A stretch of 64,000 nt of DNA from Phyllobacterium sp. OV277 (GTDB lineage Bacteria; Pseudomonadota; Alphaproteobacteria; Rhizobiales; Rhizobiaceae): assembly GCF_900104355.1 (NCBI RefSeq), contig NZ_FNIY01000002.1:186001-250000 (forward strand). Reading direction: 5' to 3'. Below the pieces are notes generated by a model, which had not been told where the DNA came from, searched no databases, and saw only the letters and a list, made by a program, of their open reading frames with translations. Below, piece by piece: positions 19,287-28,505 of the stretch. Numbering within the stretch: the stretch's first letter is position 1; every line of letters starts with the position of its first letter. Made by a program: the position numbers and the translations under genes.

Positions 19287-19781
19287 CTACTCCACATCCG
19301 TCTCAGGCAAATGTATCCCCGACAGTTCAGCAAGCGTCATGCGTGCGGCGCTTACCCGCGCAAAACGCAGGGTCATCGCCTTGCGGGTGGCGCCGGGCAA
19401 TTTGTGCTCCGGGGCATCGCGCAGGATTTCAGCGCCATAACCATCCGATAATATGAACCCGCAATCATCAGGGAAAATATCTGCCGGAACGCCGGGATGG
19501 GTGGCAAAGAACAGCCTGTCGCAATGGGCGCGGTATTCGGGCCATTTCCTGTCGACCTTCCAGTCCTCAATCGATGACTTGATTTCAACAATCCATATTT
19601 CACCATTACGCGACAAAGCCACCAAATCCGCACGTCGTCCGGAGGCCAGCGGCAGCTCCGGCACGACAGCCAAACCAAGCTCCAGAAACAGCCGCTGCAC
19701 GCCGCGGCGCACCAGCATGGCATTTTCTGACTGGCGTCCATCGATGAGCGGACTGGTCTGACCGGGAATCACAAGGGGCAT
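19287..19781 (-). CDS. mmcB: MmcB family DNA repair protein
   Basis: Small nuclease-fold protein of 164 residues matching MmcB (PF06319), a DNA-repair-related protein of alphaproteobacteria. The PD-(D/E)xK-like core is readable: GLAVVPELPLASGRRADLVALS followed by GEIWIVEIKSSIEDWKVDRKWPEYR, with D and ExK as presumed catalytic residues. The rest (CDRLFFATHPGVPADIFPDDCGFILSDGYGAEI) is also family-typical. It is a single gene, divergent from the L,D-transpeptidase across a 179-bp gap that contains a CtrA-type box and GANTC sites. Confidence 0.88.
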   Translation of the reverse strand: MPLVIPGQTSPLIDGRQSENAMLVRRGVQRLFLELGLAVVPELPLASGRRADLVALSRNGEIWIVEIKSSIEDWKVDRKWPEYRAHCDRLFFATHPGVPADIFPDDCGFILSDGYGAEILRDAPEHKLPGATRKAMTLRFARVSAARMTLAELSGIHLPETDVE

Positions 19782-19876
19782 GGCGCAAGTATCTTTGAAA
19801 ACTCTGCAACCGAATACGGCAAAAATGCACCAGTTGGTTGAAGAAAACGTGGTTAACAGAAAACTACGCTTTACGG

Positions 19877-19892
19877 TTAATCAAGCATTAAC
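19877..19892. promoter_or_regulatory. CtrA-type box
   Basis: TTAA (19877-19880), 7 nt, TTAAC (19888-19892) is an exact match to the alphaproteobacterial CtrA consensus TTAA-N7-TTAAC. It lies about 70 bp upstream of the L,D-transpeptidase start and about 100 bp upstream of mmcB. Two GANTC sites (19922-19926 GAATC, 19933-19937 GATTC), targets of the CcrM cell-cycle methylase, follow. Confidence 0.5.
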
Positions 19893-19960
19893 AATAATGG
19901 CAGTAATGAGGGAAGACAACTGAATCGCCTTGGATTCGGCCAATACTTGATGGGGTGACT

Positions 19961-20578
19961 ATGCAACTCAAGACGATCGCTCTTGCAGTTGGACTGATGG
20001 GTGCAACTGCTCTGACCGGCTGTTCCACGTTCGGCTTCAACTATTCCACTGCCTCCTATTCTTCTGTGACTGACGCGGGATATGTGCTTCCAGCCATTCC
20101 ACGCGCCAAAATTCCTCCGCAGTTCCTGCGTCAAGAAGTTCGCTATGATAGTGGTGAAGCACCGGGGACAATCATTGTCGATACCAATGCAAAGTTCCTC
20201 TACTTCATGCTTGGGGATGGTCGCGCCATGCGTTACGGCATCGGCGTCGGCAAGCAGGGTTTTGAATGGTCCGGCTCTGCCCGCATTGCCCTGAAGCGCG
20301 AATGGCCGACCTGGACACCGCCAAAGGAAATGATCAAGCGCAAGCCGGAACTGGCTGAATTCCGCGACGGCATGGACCCCGGCCTGCAGAACCCGCTTGG
20401 CGCACGTGCGCTCTACCTCTTCAACAAGGGTGGCGATACGGGCTACCGCCTGCACGGCACCCCCGAATGGTGGTCCATCGGCAAGGCGATGTCCTCCGGC
20501 TGTATCCGCCTGATGAATCAGGACATTATCGACCTCTTCAACCGCGCCGAGGTGGGTGCGAAGGTCGTTGTTCTTTAA
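19961..20578 (+). CDS. L,D-transpeptidase (YkuD) lipoprotein
   Basis: Envelope enzyme of 205 residues that cross-links peptidoglycan or ties outer-membrane proteins to it. A lipoprotein signal peptide ends in the lipobox L18-T19-G20-C21. The YkuD domain (about residues 65-205) contains the conserved His in RLHGTPEW and the active-site motif SSGCIRLMNQD with the nucleophilic Cys. I chose the ATG at 19961 over the in-frame GTG at 19955 because GGGG lies 6 bases before it and the signal peptide then starts MQLKTIALAVG. The upstream region has a CtrA-type box and two GANTC sites, pointing to cell-cycle control. A strong terminator follows. Confidence 0.93.
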   Translation: MQLKTIALAVGLMGATALTGCSTFGFNYSTASYSSVTDAGYVLPAIPRAKIPPQFLRQEVRYDSGEAPGTIIVDTNAKFLYFMLGDGRAMRYGIGVGKQGFEWSGSARIALKREWPTWTPPKEMIKRKPELAEFRDGMDPGLQNPLGARALYLFNKGGDTGYRLHGTPEWWSIGKAMSSGCIRLMNQDIIDLFNRAEVGAKVVVL

Positions 20579-20602
20579 TTTTCCGGCTTATGAATTGCAC
20601 GA

Positions 20603-20629
20603 AAAGGCTGCCCCTCGGGCAGCCTTTTT
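20603..20629 (+). terminator. Rho-independent terminator after the L,D-transpeptidase
   Basis: AAAGGCTGCCC (20603-20613), loop CTC, GGGCAGCCTTT (20617-20627), running into TTTTT. An 11-bp stem with a T-tract, a textbook terminator. Confidence 0.9.
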
Positions 20630-20658
20630 ATTTATCGAACTGATTTTTGCCTTGTTGA

Positions 20659-22344
<1,686 letters not shown>

Positions 22345-22354
22345 GGAGCGGTTT

Positions 22355-22514
22355 CACCCCCCTCTGCCCTCTCGGGCATCTCCCCCACAAGGGGGGAGAT
22401 CAGCTGTATTGCCGCCTTTGCACAATCTGCAACGTTTTCTGTTGTGGGAAAGCGTTCATGCCAATGTGATCTCCCCCCTTGTGGGGGAGATGTCCGACAG
22501 GACAGAGGGGGGTG
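22355..22514. repeat. Repeat family B, copy 2
   Basis: A 160-bp element 11 bp after the pgm stop and 30 bp before the mrp stop, homologous over its whole length to 9848-10008. In the left arm the short hairpin is GCCC-TCTC-GGGC where copy 1 has GTCC-TGTC-GGAC, a paired change. It probably doubles as transcription terminator for the converging pgm and mrp genes. Confidence 0.88.
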
Positions 22515-22544
22515 AAAACCACCCCACCAACACACAGAACACAG

Positions 22545-23762
22545 CTATTCAAACACGATAGCCGGAGCCGCCCTGCCCTGGGTCTTCGCCGTCTGCAACT
22601 GATCCCAGACCTTTGCCGCAATCTCGCGGTAAACCTTAGCCTGCGGCCCCTCAGGATTGCTGATCACAACGGGCGTTCCAGCGTCAGACATTTCGCGGAT
22701 TTCCATCACCAGCGGCACTTCGCCGAGGAAGGGAACACCGAGCCGCTCCGCTTCCGCACGCGCTCCGCCATGACCGAAAATGTCATAGCGATTGCCGGTA
22801 TCGGGCGCGATGAAATAGCTCATATTCTCGACAATACCGAGCAATGGCACATCGACCTTTTTGAACATGTTGAGGCCCTTGCGCGCATCGATCAACGCCA
22901 GATCCTGCGGGGTCGAGACGATCACCGCGCCAGCCAGCGGCACCTGCTGTGCCATGGTCAATTGTGCGTCGCCGGTGCCGGGCGGCATATCGACAACGAG
23001 AACATCCAGATCGCCCCATTGCACTTCGCGCAGCATCTGCGTCAGGGCCGACATGACCATTGGGCCACGCCAGATCATCGGCGTTTCCTCATCGACGAGG
23101 AAGCCGATCGACATGACTTTCAGACCGTAGCCTTCCATGGGCTTGAGCACGCGGCCGGAGACGACTTCCGGTTTGCCTGAGATGTGCAAAAGGCGCGGCA
23201 TGGACGGGCCATAAATATCCGCATCGAGAATCCCGACGCGGTGGCCATTGGCCTGCAATCCAAGCGCCAGATTGACGGCGGTTGTCGACTTGCCGACACC
23301 GCCCTTGCCGGAAGCCACAGCGATAATCGCGCCAACACCGGGAACACCTGATTTAACCGGCGCGGCGGCGTGGCCATGCTGGTGAGTTGCCGCAGGCTGT
23401 GCGGCAACGCGGGGCGGCGGAACAGCACCGGCAGGCGCGGGCCGCTGGGCAGGGCGTTGCGGGGCAGTAGGTGCCGGACGCGGTACGGCATCATCGCTGG
23501 TCGGGCCACCCTTTTTCTCGGCGGTCAGCGCGACAATAGCGCCCGCCACATCGGGCATGTTCTTGACAACCCGTTCGGCTGCAGAGCGCAGAGGCTCCAG
23601 TTCCTGGGCACGCGCCGCCGGAACAGTGATGGAGAAAAACACCTTGTTGTCAGCAATGAAAATATCCGAGACGAGCCCCAGATCGACAATATTGCTGTTG
23701 AAATCAGGTCCGGTCACTGTTTTCAGCTGATCGAGAACCTGCTCCTTGCTCACGCCTGCCAT
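22545..23762 (-). CDS. mrp: Mrp/ApbC-type P-loop ATPase (cysteine-free)
   Basis: Iron-sulfur cluster carrier ATPase family, 405 residues. Start at 23762 (MAGVSKEQVLDQLKTVTG) with AGGGA upstream; the longer frame to 24050 has no homology. Domains: MIP18/DUF59 domain about 1-85, a Pro/Ala-rich linker with HQHGH, then the NTPase with the deviant Walker A ASGKGGVGKSTTAVNLAL, DADIYGPSMP, VDMPPGTGDAQL and STPQDLALIDARKG. The usual C-terminal CxxC that binds the bridging cluster is replaced by APDT in NMSYFIAPDTGNRYDIFGHGG, and I find no cysteine anywhere in the 405 residues. The cluster-carrier role is therefore doubtful or needs other ligands. Confidence 0.93.
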   Translation of the reverse strand: MAGVSKEQVLDQLKTVTGPDFNSNIVDLGLVSDIFIADNKVFFSITVPAARAQELEPLRSAAERVVKNMPDVAGAIVALTAEKKGGPTSDDAVPRPAPTAPQRPAQRPAPAGAVPPPRVAAQPAATHQHGHAAAPVKSGVPGVGAIIAVASGKGGVGKSTTAVNLALGLQANGHRVGILDADIYGPSMPRLLHISGKPEVVSGRVLKPMEGYGLKVMSIGFLVDEETPMIWRGPMVMSALTQMLREVQWGDLDVLVVDMPPGTGDAQLTMAQQVPLAGAVIVSTPQDLALIDARKGLNMFKKVDVPLLGIVENMSYFIAPDTGNRYDIFGHGGARAEAERLGVPFLGEVPLVMEIREMSDAGTPVVISNPEGPQAKVYREIAAKVWDQLQTAKTQGRAAPAIVFE

Positions 23763-23886
23763 GCTTGTTGTCCCTATTATTTCCCAACGCTTCACATAGT
23801 GCAGTTGAACAGAAACGCCAATGGGGCAATGCGCATCATCCGCTGCGGCCGACCGTGAGAGCCACAGCGGAATGCATAAGTTGGGA

Positions 23887-24345
23887 TCAGACTTTCCACA
23901 CACCCGGTATCTGCCGGGTGGCGATGTTGAGACGGTTCCACACATTGACGTTGGCAATGGCCAGAACGAGGTCTCCGAGCTGCCTTTCATCGAAATGCTT
24001 TGCGGCTTCATTCCAGATGTCATCCGGTACCGGGTCGGATTTGTCGGCAACGCGGGTCACAGCTTCCGTCAACGCCAGCGCGGCACGCTCGGCATCGGAG
24101 AAATAAGGCGTATCGCGCCATGCCGAGACAGCAAAGAGGCGCTCATCGGTTTCGCCAGCCTTGCGGGCCATGCGTGGATGCATATCAACACAGACGCTGC
24201 AGCCATTGATCTGGCTGGCCCGCAAATGGACCAGTTCCAGCATACCTTTGGGGAACTCGCTCGTGCTGGTGGAAGCGGCGAGCGCCTGCAAGGCTTTCAT
24301 GGCTTCAGGATTGATCATTGCCGGGTTGCTCATACGTGCTTGCAT
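23887..24345 (-). CDS. Carboxymuconolactone decarboxylase (AhpD-like) family protein
   Basis: Small helical protein of 152 residues in the CMD/AhpD family. The redox-active motif is NGCSVCVDMHPRMARKAGE: CxxC with the conserved His three residues later, as in AhpD-type peroxidase adaptors. The start at 24345 has AGGAAAG upstream; a further ATG at 24360 is not better placed. It faces away from the ECF sigma-factor gene, the classic genome arrangement of ECF41-type sigma factors, and its promoter carries the same TGTCACA-N16-CGTC motif. A role in oxidant or quinone handling is inferred from the family. Confidence 0.9.
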   Translation of the reverse strand: MQARMSNPAMINPEAMKALQALAASTSTSEFPKGMLELVHLRASQINGCSVCVDMHPRMARKAGETDERLFAVSAWRDTPYFSDAERAALALTEAVTRVADKSDPVPDDIWNEAAKHFDERQLGDLVLAIANVNVWNRLNIATRQIPGVWKV

Positions 24346-24425
24346 TTTCTTTCCTCTCATTTTTCAGGGTCCGGTGTGTGCATAACCGGGCATTTGCTCT
24401 TGACGGTCCGGCGGCTCCGATTTCT

Positions 24426-24452
24426 TGTCACATCCGCCGGTTTTCGTTCGTC
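24426..24452 (+). promoter_or_regulatory. ECF41-type promoter for the sigma-factor gene
   Basis: TGTCACA (24426-24432), 16 bp, CGTC (24449-24452), identical to the promoter motif described for ECF41 sigma factors. Transcription would start near 24459, leaving a leader of about 30 nt before the ATG at 24489. Confidence 0.75.
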
Positions 24453-24460
24453 ATTGCTTT

Positions 24461-24487
24461 GACGGAACAGGATGAGGAAATGTGACA
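24461..24487 (-). promoter_or_regulatory. ECF41-type promoter for the CMD gene
   Basis: On the minus strand: TGTCACA (24487-24481), 16 bp, CGTC (24464-24461). It is the mirror image of the sigma-gene promoter, and the two -10 elements are only 8 bp apart. The CMD transcript would have a leader of about 110 nt. Confidence 0.75.
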
Positions 24488-24488
24488 G

Positions 24489-25352
24489 ATGAACGAGAAA
24501 AAATTTCTGGCAGAGCAATTCGAGGCCAATCGCACGCATTTGCGGCAGGTTGCCTACCGCATGCTGGGCTCCATGACCGAGGCCGAGGATGCGGTGCAGG
24601 AAGTGTGGCTGCGGCTCAACCGCGCGGAAATGGATGGTGTCGATAACCTTGGCGGGTGGCTGACAACCGTGATCTCCCGCATCTGTCTAGACATGCTGCG
24701 CGCGCGCAAATCCCGCCGTGAGGAACAACTGACCCCGCAAACGCCAGAACCGGTGGCCGGTGGCGACCCTGAACGCGATGTGGTGATGGCGGATTCAGTT
24801 GGTGCAGCGCTCTTGGTGGTTTTGGAGAAGCTGGCCCCGGCGGAGCGGCTGGCTTTCGTGCTGCACGATATGTTCGGCGTGTCCTTTGACGAGATCGCGC
24901 CCATTGTCGATCGCACGCCGGATGCGGCGCGGCAGCTTGCCAGCCGGGCACGGCGGCGGGTGCAGGGAACGGAGACCACGCCGGAACGCAATCTCGCCCG
25001 GCAGCGTGAAGTGGTAACTGCCTTTCTGGCCGCGTCGCGTGGCGGGGATTTCAGCACGCTTCTGGCGCTGCTTGATCCGGATGTGGTTTTCCGTGCCGAC
25101 AGTACTGCGGTGCAGATGGGCTCACTTGCGGAAATTCGTGGTGCCGAGGCTGTGGCCAATACATTCAAGGGACGAGCACAGGGCGCACTGCCAGCACTTG
25201 TCGATGGTGCGCTGGCTATTGTTGTCTCTATCCAAGGTCAGTTACGCGTGGTGCTAAACCTGACAATGATGGACGGAAAAATCACTGGCATCGAGGCTAT
25301 TGCCGATCCGGAACGCCTCGGTGGCTTCGATCTGGTGATGCTGGACAATTGA
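24489..25352 (+). CDS. ECF41/SigJ-like RNA polymerase sigma factor with SnoaL-like C-terminal domain
   Basis: Alternative sigma factor of 287 residues. Region 2 is HLRQVAYRMLGSMTEAEDAVQEVWLRL with VISRICLDMLRARKSRREE (about residues 17-80). Region 4 is LAPAERLAFVLHDMFGVSFDEIAPIVDRTPDAARQLASRARRRV (about 115-158). Residues 170-287 form a SnoaL/NTF2-like extension, which in ECF41 proteins replaces a separate anti-sigma factor. The conserved DGGGK of that extension is not seen; FRADSTAVQMGS stands in its place. No anti-sigma gene is adjacent. The gene is preceded by its own ECF41-type promoter, implying autoregulation, and is divergent from the CMD gene. Confidence 0.92.
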   Translation: MNEKKFLAEQFEANRTHLRQVAYRMLGSMTEAEDAVQEVWLRLNRAEMDGVDNLGGWLTTVISRICLDMLRARKSRREEQLTPQTPEPVAGGDPERDVVMADSVGAALLVVLEKLAPAERLAFVLHDMFGVSFDEIAPIVDRTPDAARQLASRARRRVQGTETTPERNLARQREVVTAFLAASRGGDFSTLLALLDPDVVFRADSTAVQMGSLAEIRGAEAVANTFKGRAQGALPALVDGALAIVVSIQGQLRVVLNLTMMDGKITGIEAIADPERLGGFDLVMLDN

Positions 25353-25358
25353 ACCATC

Positions 25359-25389
25359 ATGAACGAGGCCGGATATTGGCCTCGTTCAT
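25359..25389. terminator. Strong hairpin between convergent sigma-factor and SCO genes
   Basis: ATGAACGAGGCC (25359-25370) and GGCCTCGTTCAT (25378-25389) make a perfect 12-bp stem around a 7-nt loop, in the 49 bp between two converging stops. No T-tract follows on either strand, so it may be a bidirectional barrier or 3'-end stabiliser more than a classical terminator. Confidence 0.6.
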
Positions 25390-25401
25390 TGTTGCGGGAA
25401 A

Positions 25402-25992
25402 TCAGGAAGCGATGAGAAGCCGCAGCTTCTTCAACGCCATCTCTGTGGTTTCCTTGTAGTCGATGGTGCTTTTCAGCCGGGCATCCCGGTCCAGCAGCAT
25501 CACCGATGCCGTGTGGTCCATGGTGTAATCGCCATTTTCCGTCGGCACCTTGCGGGCATAAATCTTCCAGCCCTTGATGAGTTTTTCGACTTCCTTGGGA
25601 TCGCCGGTGATACCAGTGATCCGGTCGGTAAAGGCAGCGGTATAGCCCTTCATCACCTCGGGCGTGTCACGCTCAGGATCAACAGAGATGAAAAAGACAC
25701 GCAGGTCCTTGCCTTCATCGCCCAGTGCCTTGAGCCAGCCCGCCATCTCAAACAATGTTGTCGGGCAGACTTCCGGACAGTGGGTAAAGCCAAAGAACAA
25801 GGCTGTCGGATGCCCCTCGAACGCCGCCTGGGTGATTGGCGCACCGTTCTGATCAATCAGGGAAAACGGAGCACCAAGCTTGACCGGCTCTATCTCATTG
25901 CCATTGCGGGCACTCAGATAGGTAAAGGCAAGGAAGATGATCAAGAGACCGATGACCGACCACAGCGCTATACGAACATTGCGTACATTCAT
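25402..25992 (-). CDS. SCO1/SenC copper chaperone for cytochrome oxidase
   Basis: Membrane-anchored thioredoxin-fold protein of 196 residues that helps load CuA of cytochrome oxidase. One N-terminal helix (about residues 6-26) anchors it with the domain in the periplasm. Copper ligands are visible: CxxxC in THCPEVCPTTLFEM and the distant His in MDHTASVMLLDRD. The ATG at 25992 shares a base with the PCuAC stop (TGATG), so the two are coupled. The GTG three bases earlier is less likely. It is the last gene of a copper-handling cluster. Confidence 0.93.
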   Translation of the reverse strand: MNVRNVRIALWSVIGLLIIFLAFTYLSARNGNEIEPVKLGAPFSLIDQNGAPITQAAFEGHPTALFFGFTHCPEVCPTTLFEMAGWLKALGDEGKDLRVFFISVDPERDTPEVMKGYTAAFTDRITGITGDPKEVEKLIKGWKIYARKVPTENGDYTMDHTASVMLLDRDARLKSTIDYKETTEMALKKLRLLIAS

Positions 25993-26528
25993 CACTGACC
26001 ATGCCCCGTGGAGGTCGCACCGGCGGCTTCCACTTTCAGATTGACCTGAACTTTGCCCGCCTTCTGGAATTCCAGCGTGACGGGAACGGTTTCACCCTGC
26101 TTCAGAGGCTGTTTAATCTCCAACAACATCAGGTGCATGCCGCCGGGCTCAAGTTCGATGGTTCCGCCAGCGGGAATTTCAACGCCATCCTTGAGCTGAC
26201 GCATCTTCATCACCTCGCCGTCCATCTTCATTTCATGCACTTCGACGCGGGCGGCGACCGGGCTGGAGCCGCCGAGCAGACGGTCGGCTTCCTTGGCTTC
26301 GTTGGTGATTGAGATATAGCCGCCGCCCACTTTGGCACCCGGCAATGTGGCGCGGGTGAAAGCATCAGTGAACACAAGATTGCCGACTTTCACCGCGTCC
26401 TGCGTCATATCTTTCTTCATCTTGGCTGCATCGCCCTTACCCATGGCCGCATGATCATGGGCCAGTGCAGGCACTGCAAAGGATGTCGCCAGAAGAGCAA
26501 TGGCGGCAAATTTGAGAGTGGATTTCAT
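25992..26528 (-). CDS. Periplasmic copper chaperone PCu(A)C
   Basis: Secreted copper chaperone of 178 residues that delivers Cu(I) to cytochrome oxidase together with SCO. The start at 26528 has GGAGAA upstream and gives a signal peptide ending in VPALA. A His/Met-rich N-terminal stretch (HDHAAMGKGDAAKMKKDM) follows. The copper site H(M)x10Mx21HxM is recognisable in VEVHEMKMDGEVMKMRQL and PGGMHLMLLEIKQPL. The frame is open 300 bp upstream, but that part lies inside the PepSY gene. The next gene is SCO, with a 1-bp overlap. Confidence 0.93.
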   Translation of the reverse strand: MKSTLKFAAIALLATSFAVPALAHDHAAMGKGDAAKMKKDMTQDAVKVGNLVFTDAFTRATLPGAKVGGGYISITNEAKEADRLLGGSSPVAARVEVHEMKMDGEVMKMRQLKDGVEIPAGGTIELEPGGMHLMLLEIKQPLKQGETVPVTLEFQKAGKVQVNLKVEAAGATSTGHGQ

Positions 26529-26551
26529 GGACGTTCTCCAGTTCCGTTTGG

Positions 26552-27916
26552 TTACGAGAATACGCGTTTGAGCGGGGAAGGAATACGCTGGATCAGCTGA
26601 TCCAGAACAAGCATCGCCAGAATGGCAAACCCGGTGAGCGGGAAGAGCACACCGAAGCCGAGGATGACCAAAGTCAGCGCCGCAAAGACGCTTTTTTGCG
26701 AAGGCATGGGCGGCACACCAAGACGACCGGAAGGACGACGCTTCCACCACATGACCACGGCGGAAACCGCCGCAAGGATGATGGCAAAGCAGGTGATGAG
26801 CATGACAATCTGGTTGAGGAGACCCCAATACTGACCCATGTGAACACCAATGCCGAACTCGATTGCCTTGGCACCCGCGCCATAATCGGCAAACTTCAGA
26901 TCGACCAGCGGCTTGCCGGTGTATTGATCGAAATGGATCGTCCGCTGTTTGGCGATGTCATCGGGAAAGATCGCCGCCGTATAGACACCTTCCGGATCGG
27001 ATGGCAGCGAAACCTCGAAACCGGGGGTAATGCCTTCAGCCTTGGCGGATGTGACGATCTGATCGAGGCCAACGCTCTTTATGACGCCATCAGCCGTCGA
27101 GGTTGGAACGGGTGCGTTCTCAACGGTCCAGCCTGCTTCGGTCAGCACATCCTTTGTCGGGATTTGCGACATGGGTGTCTCGTTCCAGAGCTGCGTGGGA
27201 TAGCCAAGACCGTTATTCGCCAATGTTCCATTGAGCTTTTCACCCCAATAGGACGACCAGGGCATGCCTGTGATGGCAAGAAAGAAGATCAGCGCACCGG
27301 CTACCGCACCGGTCACCGCATGCAGATCGCGCCAGAACACCCGCTTGTCGGGCGTGCCGCGCACTGTAATGACACCGCCACTCTGCTTCCGCGGCCACCA
27401 GAGATAGAAGCCGGTGACAACGAGGATCAATGCGAGACCGCCAACGGCTTCAACCACCCGGTCAAGTGCAAGGCCGAAATAGACCAGACTATGGATCTTG
27501 CGCACGACCCAGTTGAACTCCTGCTTCTCGGCGACCTTGCCAAGAACAGAACCCGTATAAGGGTCAACAAAGACCAGCACCTTTCCGGCATCAGTGCCGA
27601 CGATCACCCGTGCTGATTGGGTTGGTGTCGATGGATCGCGATAACGCAGGATTGTCGAACCGGGCACCGCCGCTTGTGCATTCTTGATCAGCAGTGATGG
27701 CGCAAGCACCTCATTATGGGGCGTGACGACATTGCGATAGGCAAAGACCGTATTGTCGATTTCATCCTTGAAGAGATAAAGCCCGCCGGTGATGGCGAGA
27801 TTGAGCATGAAAGGAATGACCAGAAGGCCAGCGAAAAAATGCCAGCGCCAGATGGCGCGGTAGAGAGATTGACTGATGTCTTTTGGCTTCTCCGAAGCCA
27901 GAGTTGAGACGCTCAT
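26552..27916 (-). CDS. PepSY-associated membrane protein (PepSY-TM)
   Basis: Inner-membrane protein of 454 residues with four long helices (about 29-52, 148-172, 200-220 and 370-440 as a pair) and periplasmic PepSY segments between them. The start MSVSTLASEKPKDISQSLYRAIWRWHFFAGLLVIPFMLNLAITGGLYLFKDE is the usual PepSY-TM opening. Family members often accompany siderophore receptors and are proposed to act in metal reduction or uptake. Here it sits 23 bp before PCuAC and 116 bp after DUF2946, so copper handling is the likelier context. Activity is inferred. Confidence 0.88.
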   Translation of the reverse strand: MSVSTLASEKPKDISQSLYRAIWRWHFFAGLLVIPFMLNLAITGGLYLFKDEIDNTVFAYRNVVTPHNEVLAPSLLIKNAQAAVPGSTILRYRDPSTPTQSARVIVGTDAGKVLVFVDPYTGSVLGKVAEKQEFNWVVRKIHSLVYFGLALDRVVEAVGGLALILVVTGFYLWWPRKQSGGVITVRGTPDKRVFWRDLHAVTGAVAGALIFFLAITGMPWSSYWGEKLNGTLANNGLGYPTQLWNETPMSQIPTKDVLTEAGWTVENAPVPTSTADGVIKSVGLDQIVTSAKAEGITPGFEVSLPSDPEGVYTAAIFPDDIAKQRTIHFDQYTGKPLVDLKFADYGAGAKAIEFGIGVHMGQYWGLLNQIVMLITCFAIILAAVSAVVMWWKRRPSGRLGVPPMPSQKSVFAALTLVILGFGVLFPLTGFAILAMLVLDQLIQRIPSPLKRVFS

Positions 27917-28032
27917 GCGTGTTCCAATCGTCCGAAAGCAACAATGATTGGCCTTTGATCAGGCCAATGGACGCGCCAAAAATGGCGCAACCCTTCCGTT
28001 CGATAGCGGACCAGCGTGCGAAAGGGTTCTTG

Positions 28033-28416
28033 TCAGACGAGTGGGGGAGCCTGCGGCGGCGCTGCCGGAGGATAAAGGCTGCGGGCAATCAGAACCGCTT
28101 CACGCTTGATGGCAAGCGAGCGAACAGGTTCAACCTTCAAGCCACCCGTATGGGGCGGGGTGGCAAGAATGAACGAAGCAGAGAGGCGGCAGGCTTCGCA
28201 GCTATTGCCGTGATAGGCGCTTTTATGCGGGTCCTGATCACCACTACCGGGAAGGCAGAGCACAGGAACGGTGCCGTCAGGCAGCGTATAGGCGGCAAGA
28301 TCAATCTGATCGCCGGGCGATGCAATAACCGGCTGATGGGCAAAGGCGACGAAGACAAGCGCCAGCGCGCACAGCATGCGCACAGCCAGTTGCCAATCGT
28401 ATCCGTATTTGCGCAT
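28033..28416 (-). CDS. DUF2946 family protein
   Basis: Small protein of 127 residues with an N-terminal signal/anchor helix (AVRMLCALALVFVAFAHQPVIA) and a Cys pair in HGNSCEACRLSASFILA. The C-terminus is Pro-rich (YPPAAPPQAPPLV). DUF2946 proteins typically accompany TonB receptors, PepSY proteins and copper chaperones, as here; a metal-binding role through CxxC is likely but unproven. I use the ATG at 28416 with GGGG upstream; a GTG precedes it directly. It is the first gene of the copper cluster DUF2946, PepSY, PCuAC, SCO. Confidence 0.78.
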   Translation of the reverse strand: MRKYGYDWQLAVRMLCALALVFVAFAHQPVIASPGDQIDLAAYTLPDGTVPVLCLPGSGDQDPHKSAYHGNSCEACRLSASFILATPPHTGGLKVEPVRSLAIKREAVLIARSLYPPAAPPQAPPLV

Positions 28417-28505
28417 CACATCCCCATTTTGCGGTTCCGGCTAACCAGATACTCCAGCTCGGCGGCGAAATCTATGCGGCAAAGCGACAAATGCCCGGAG
28501 GATAC

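Noticed and set aside
23763-24050. 96-residue N-terminal extension of Mrp
   Set aside because: It overlaps the CMD gene antisense and has no homology; the ATG at 23762 matches the family start.
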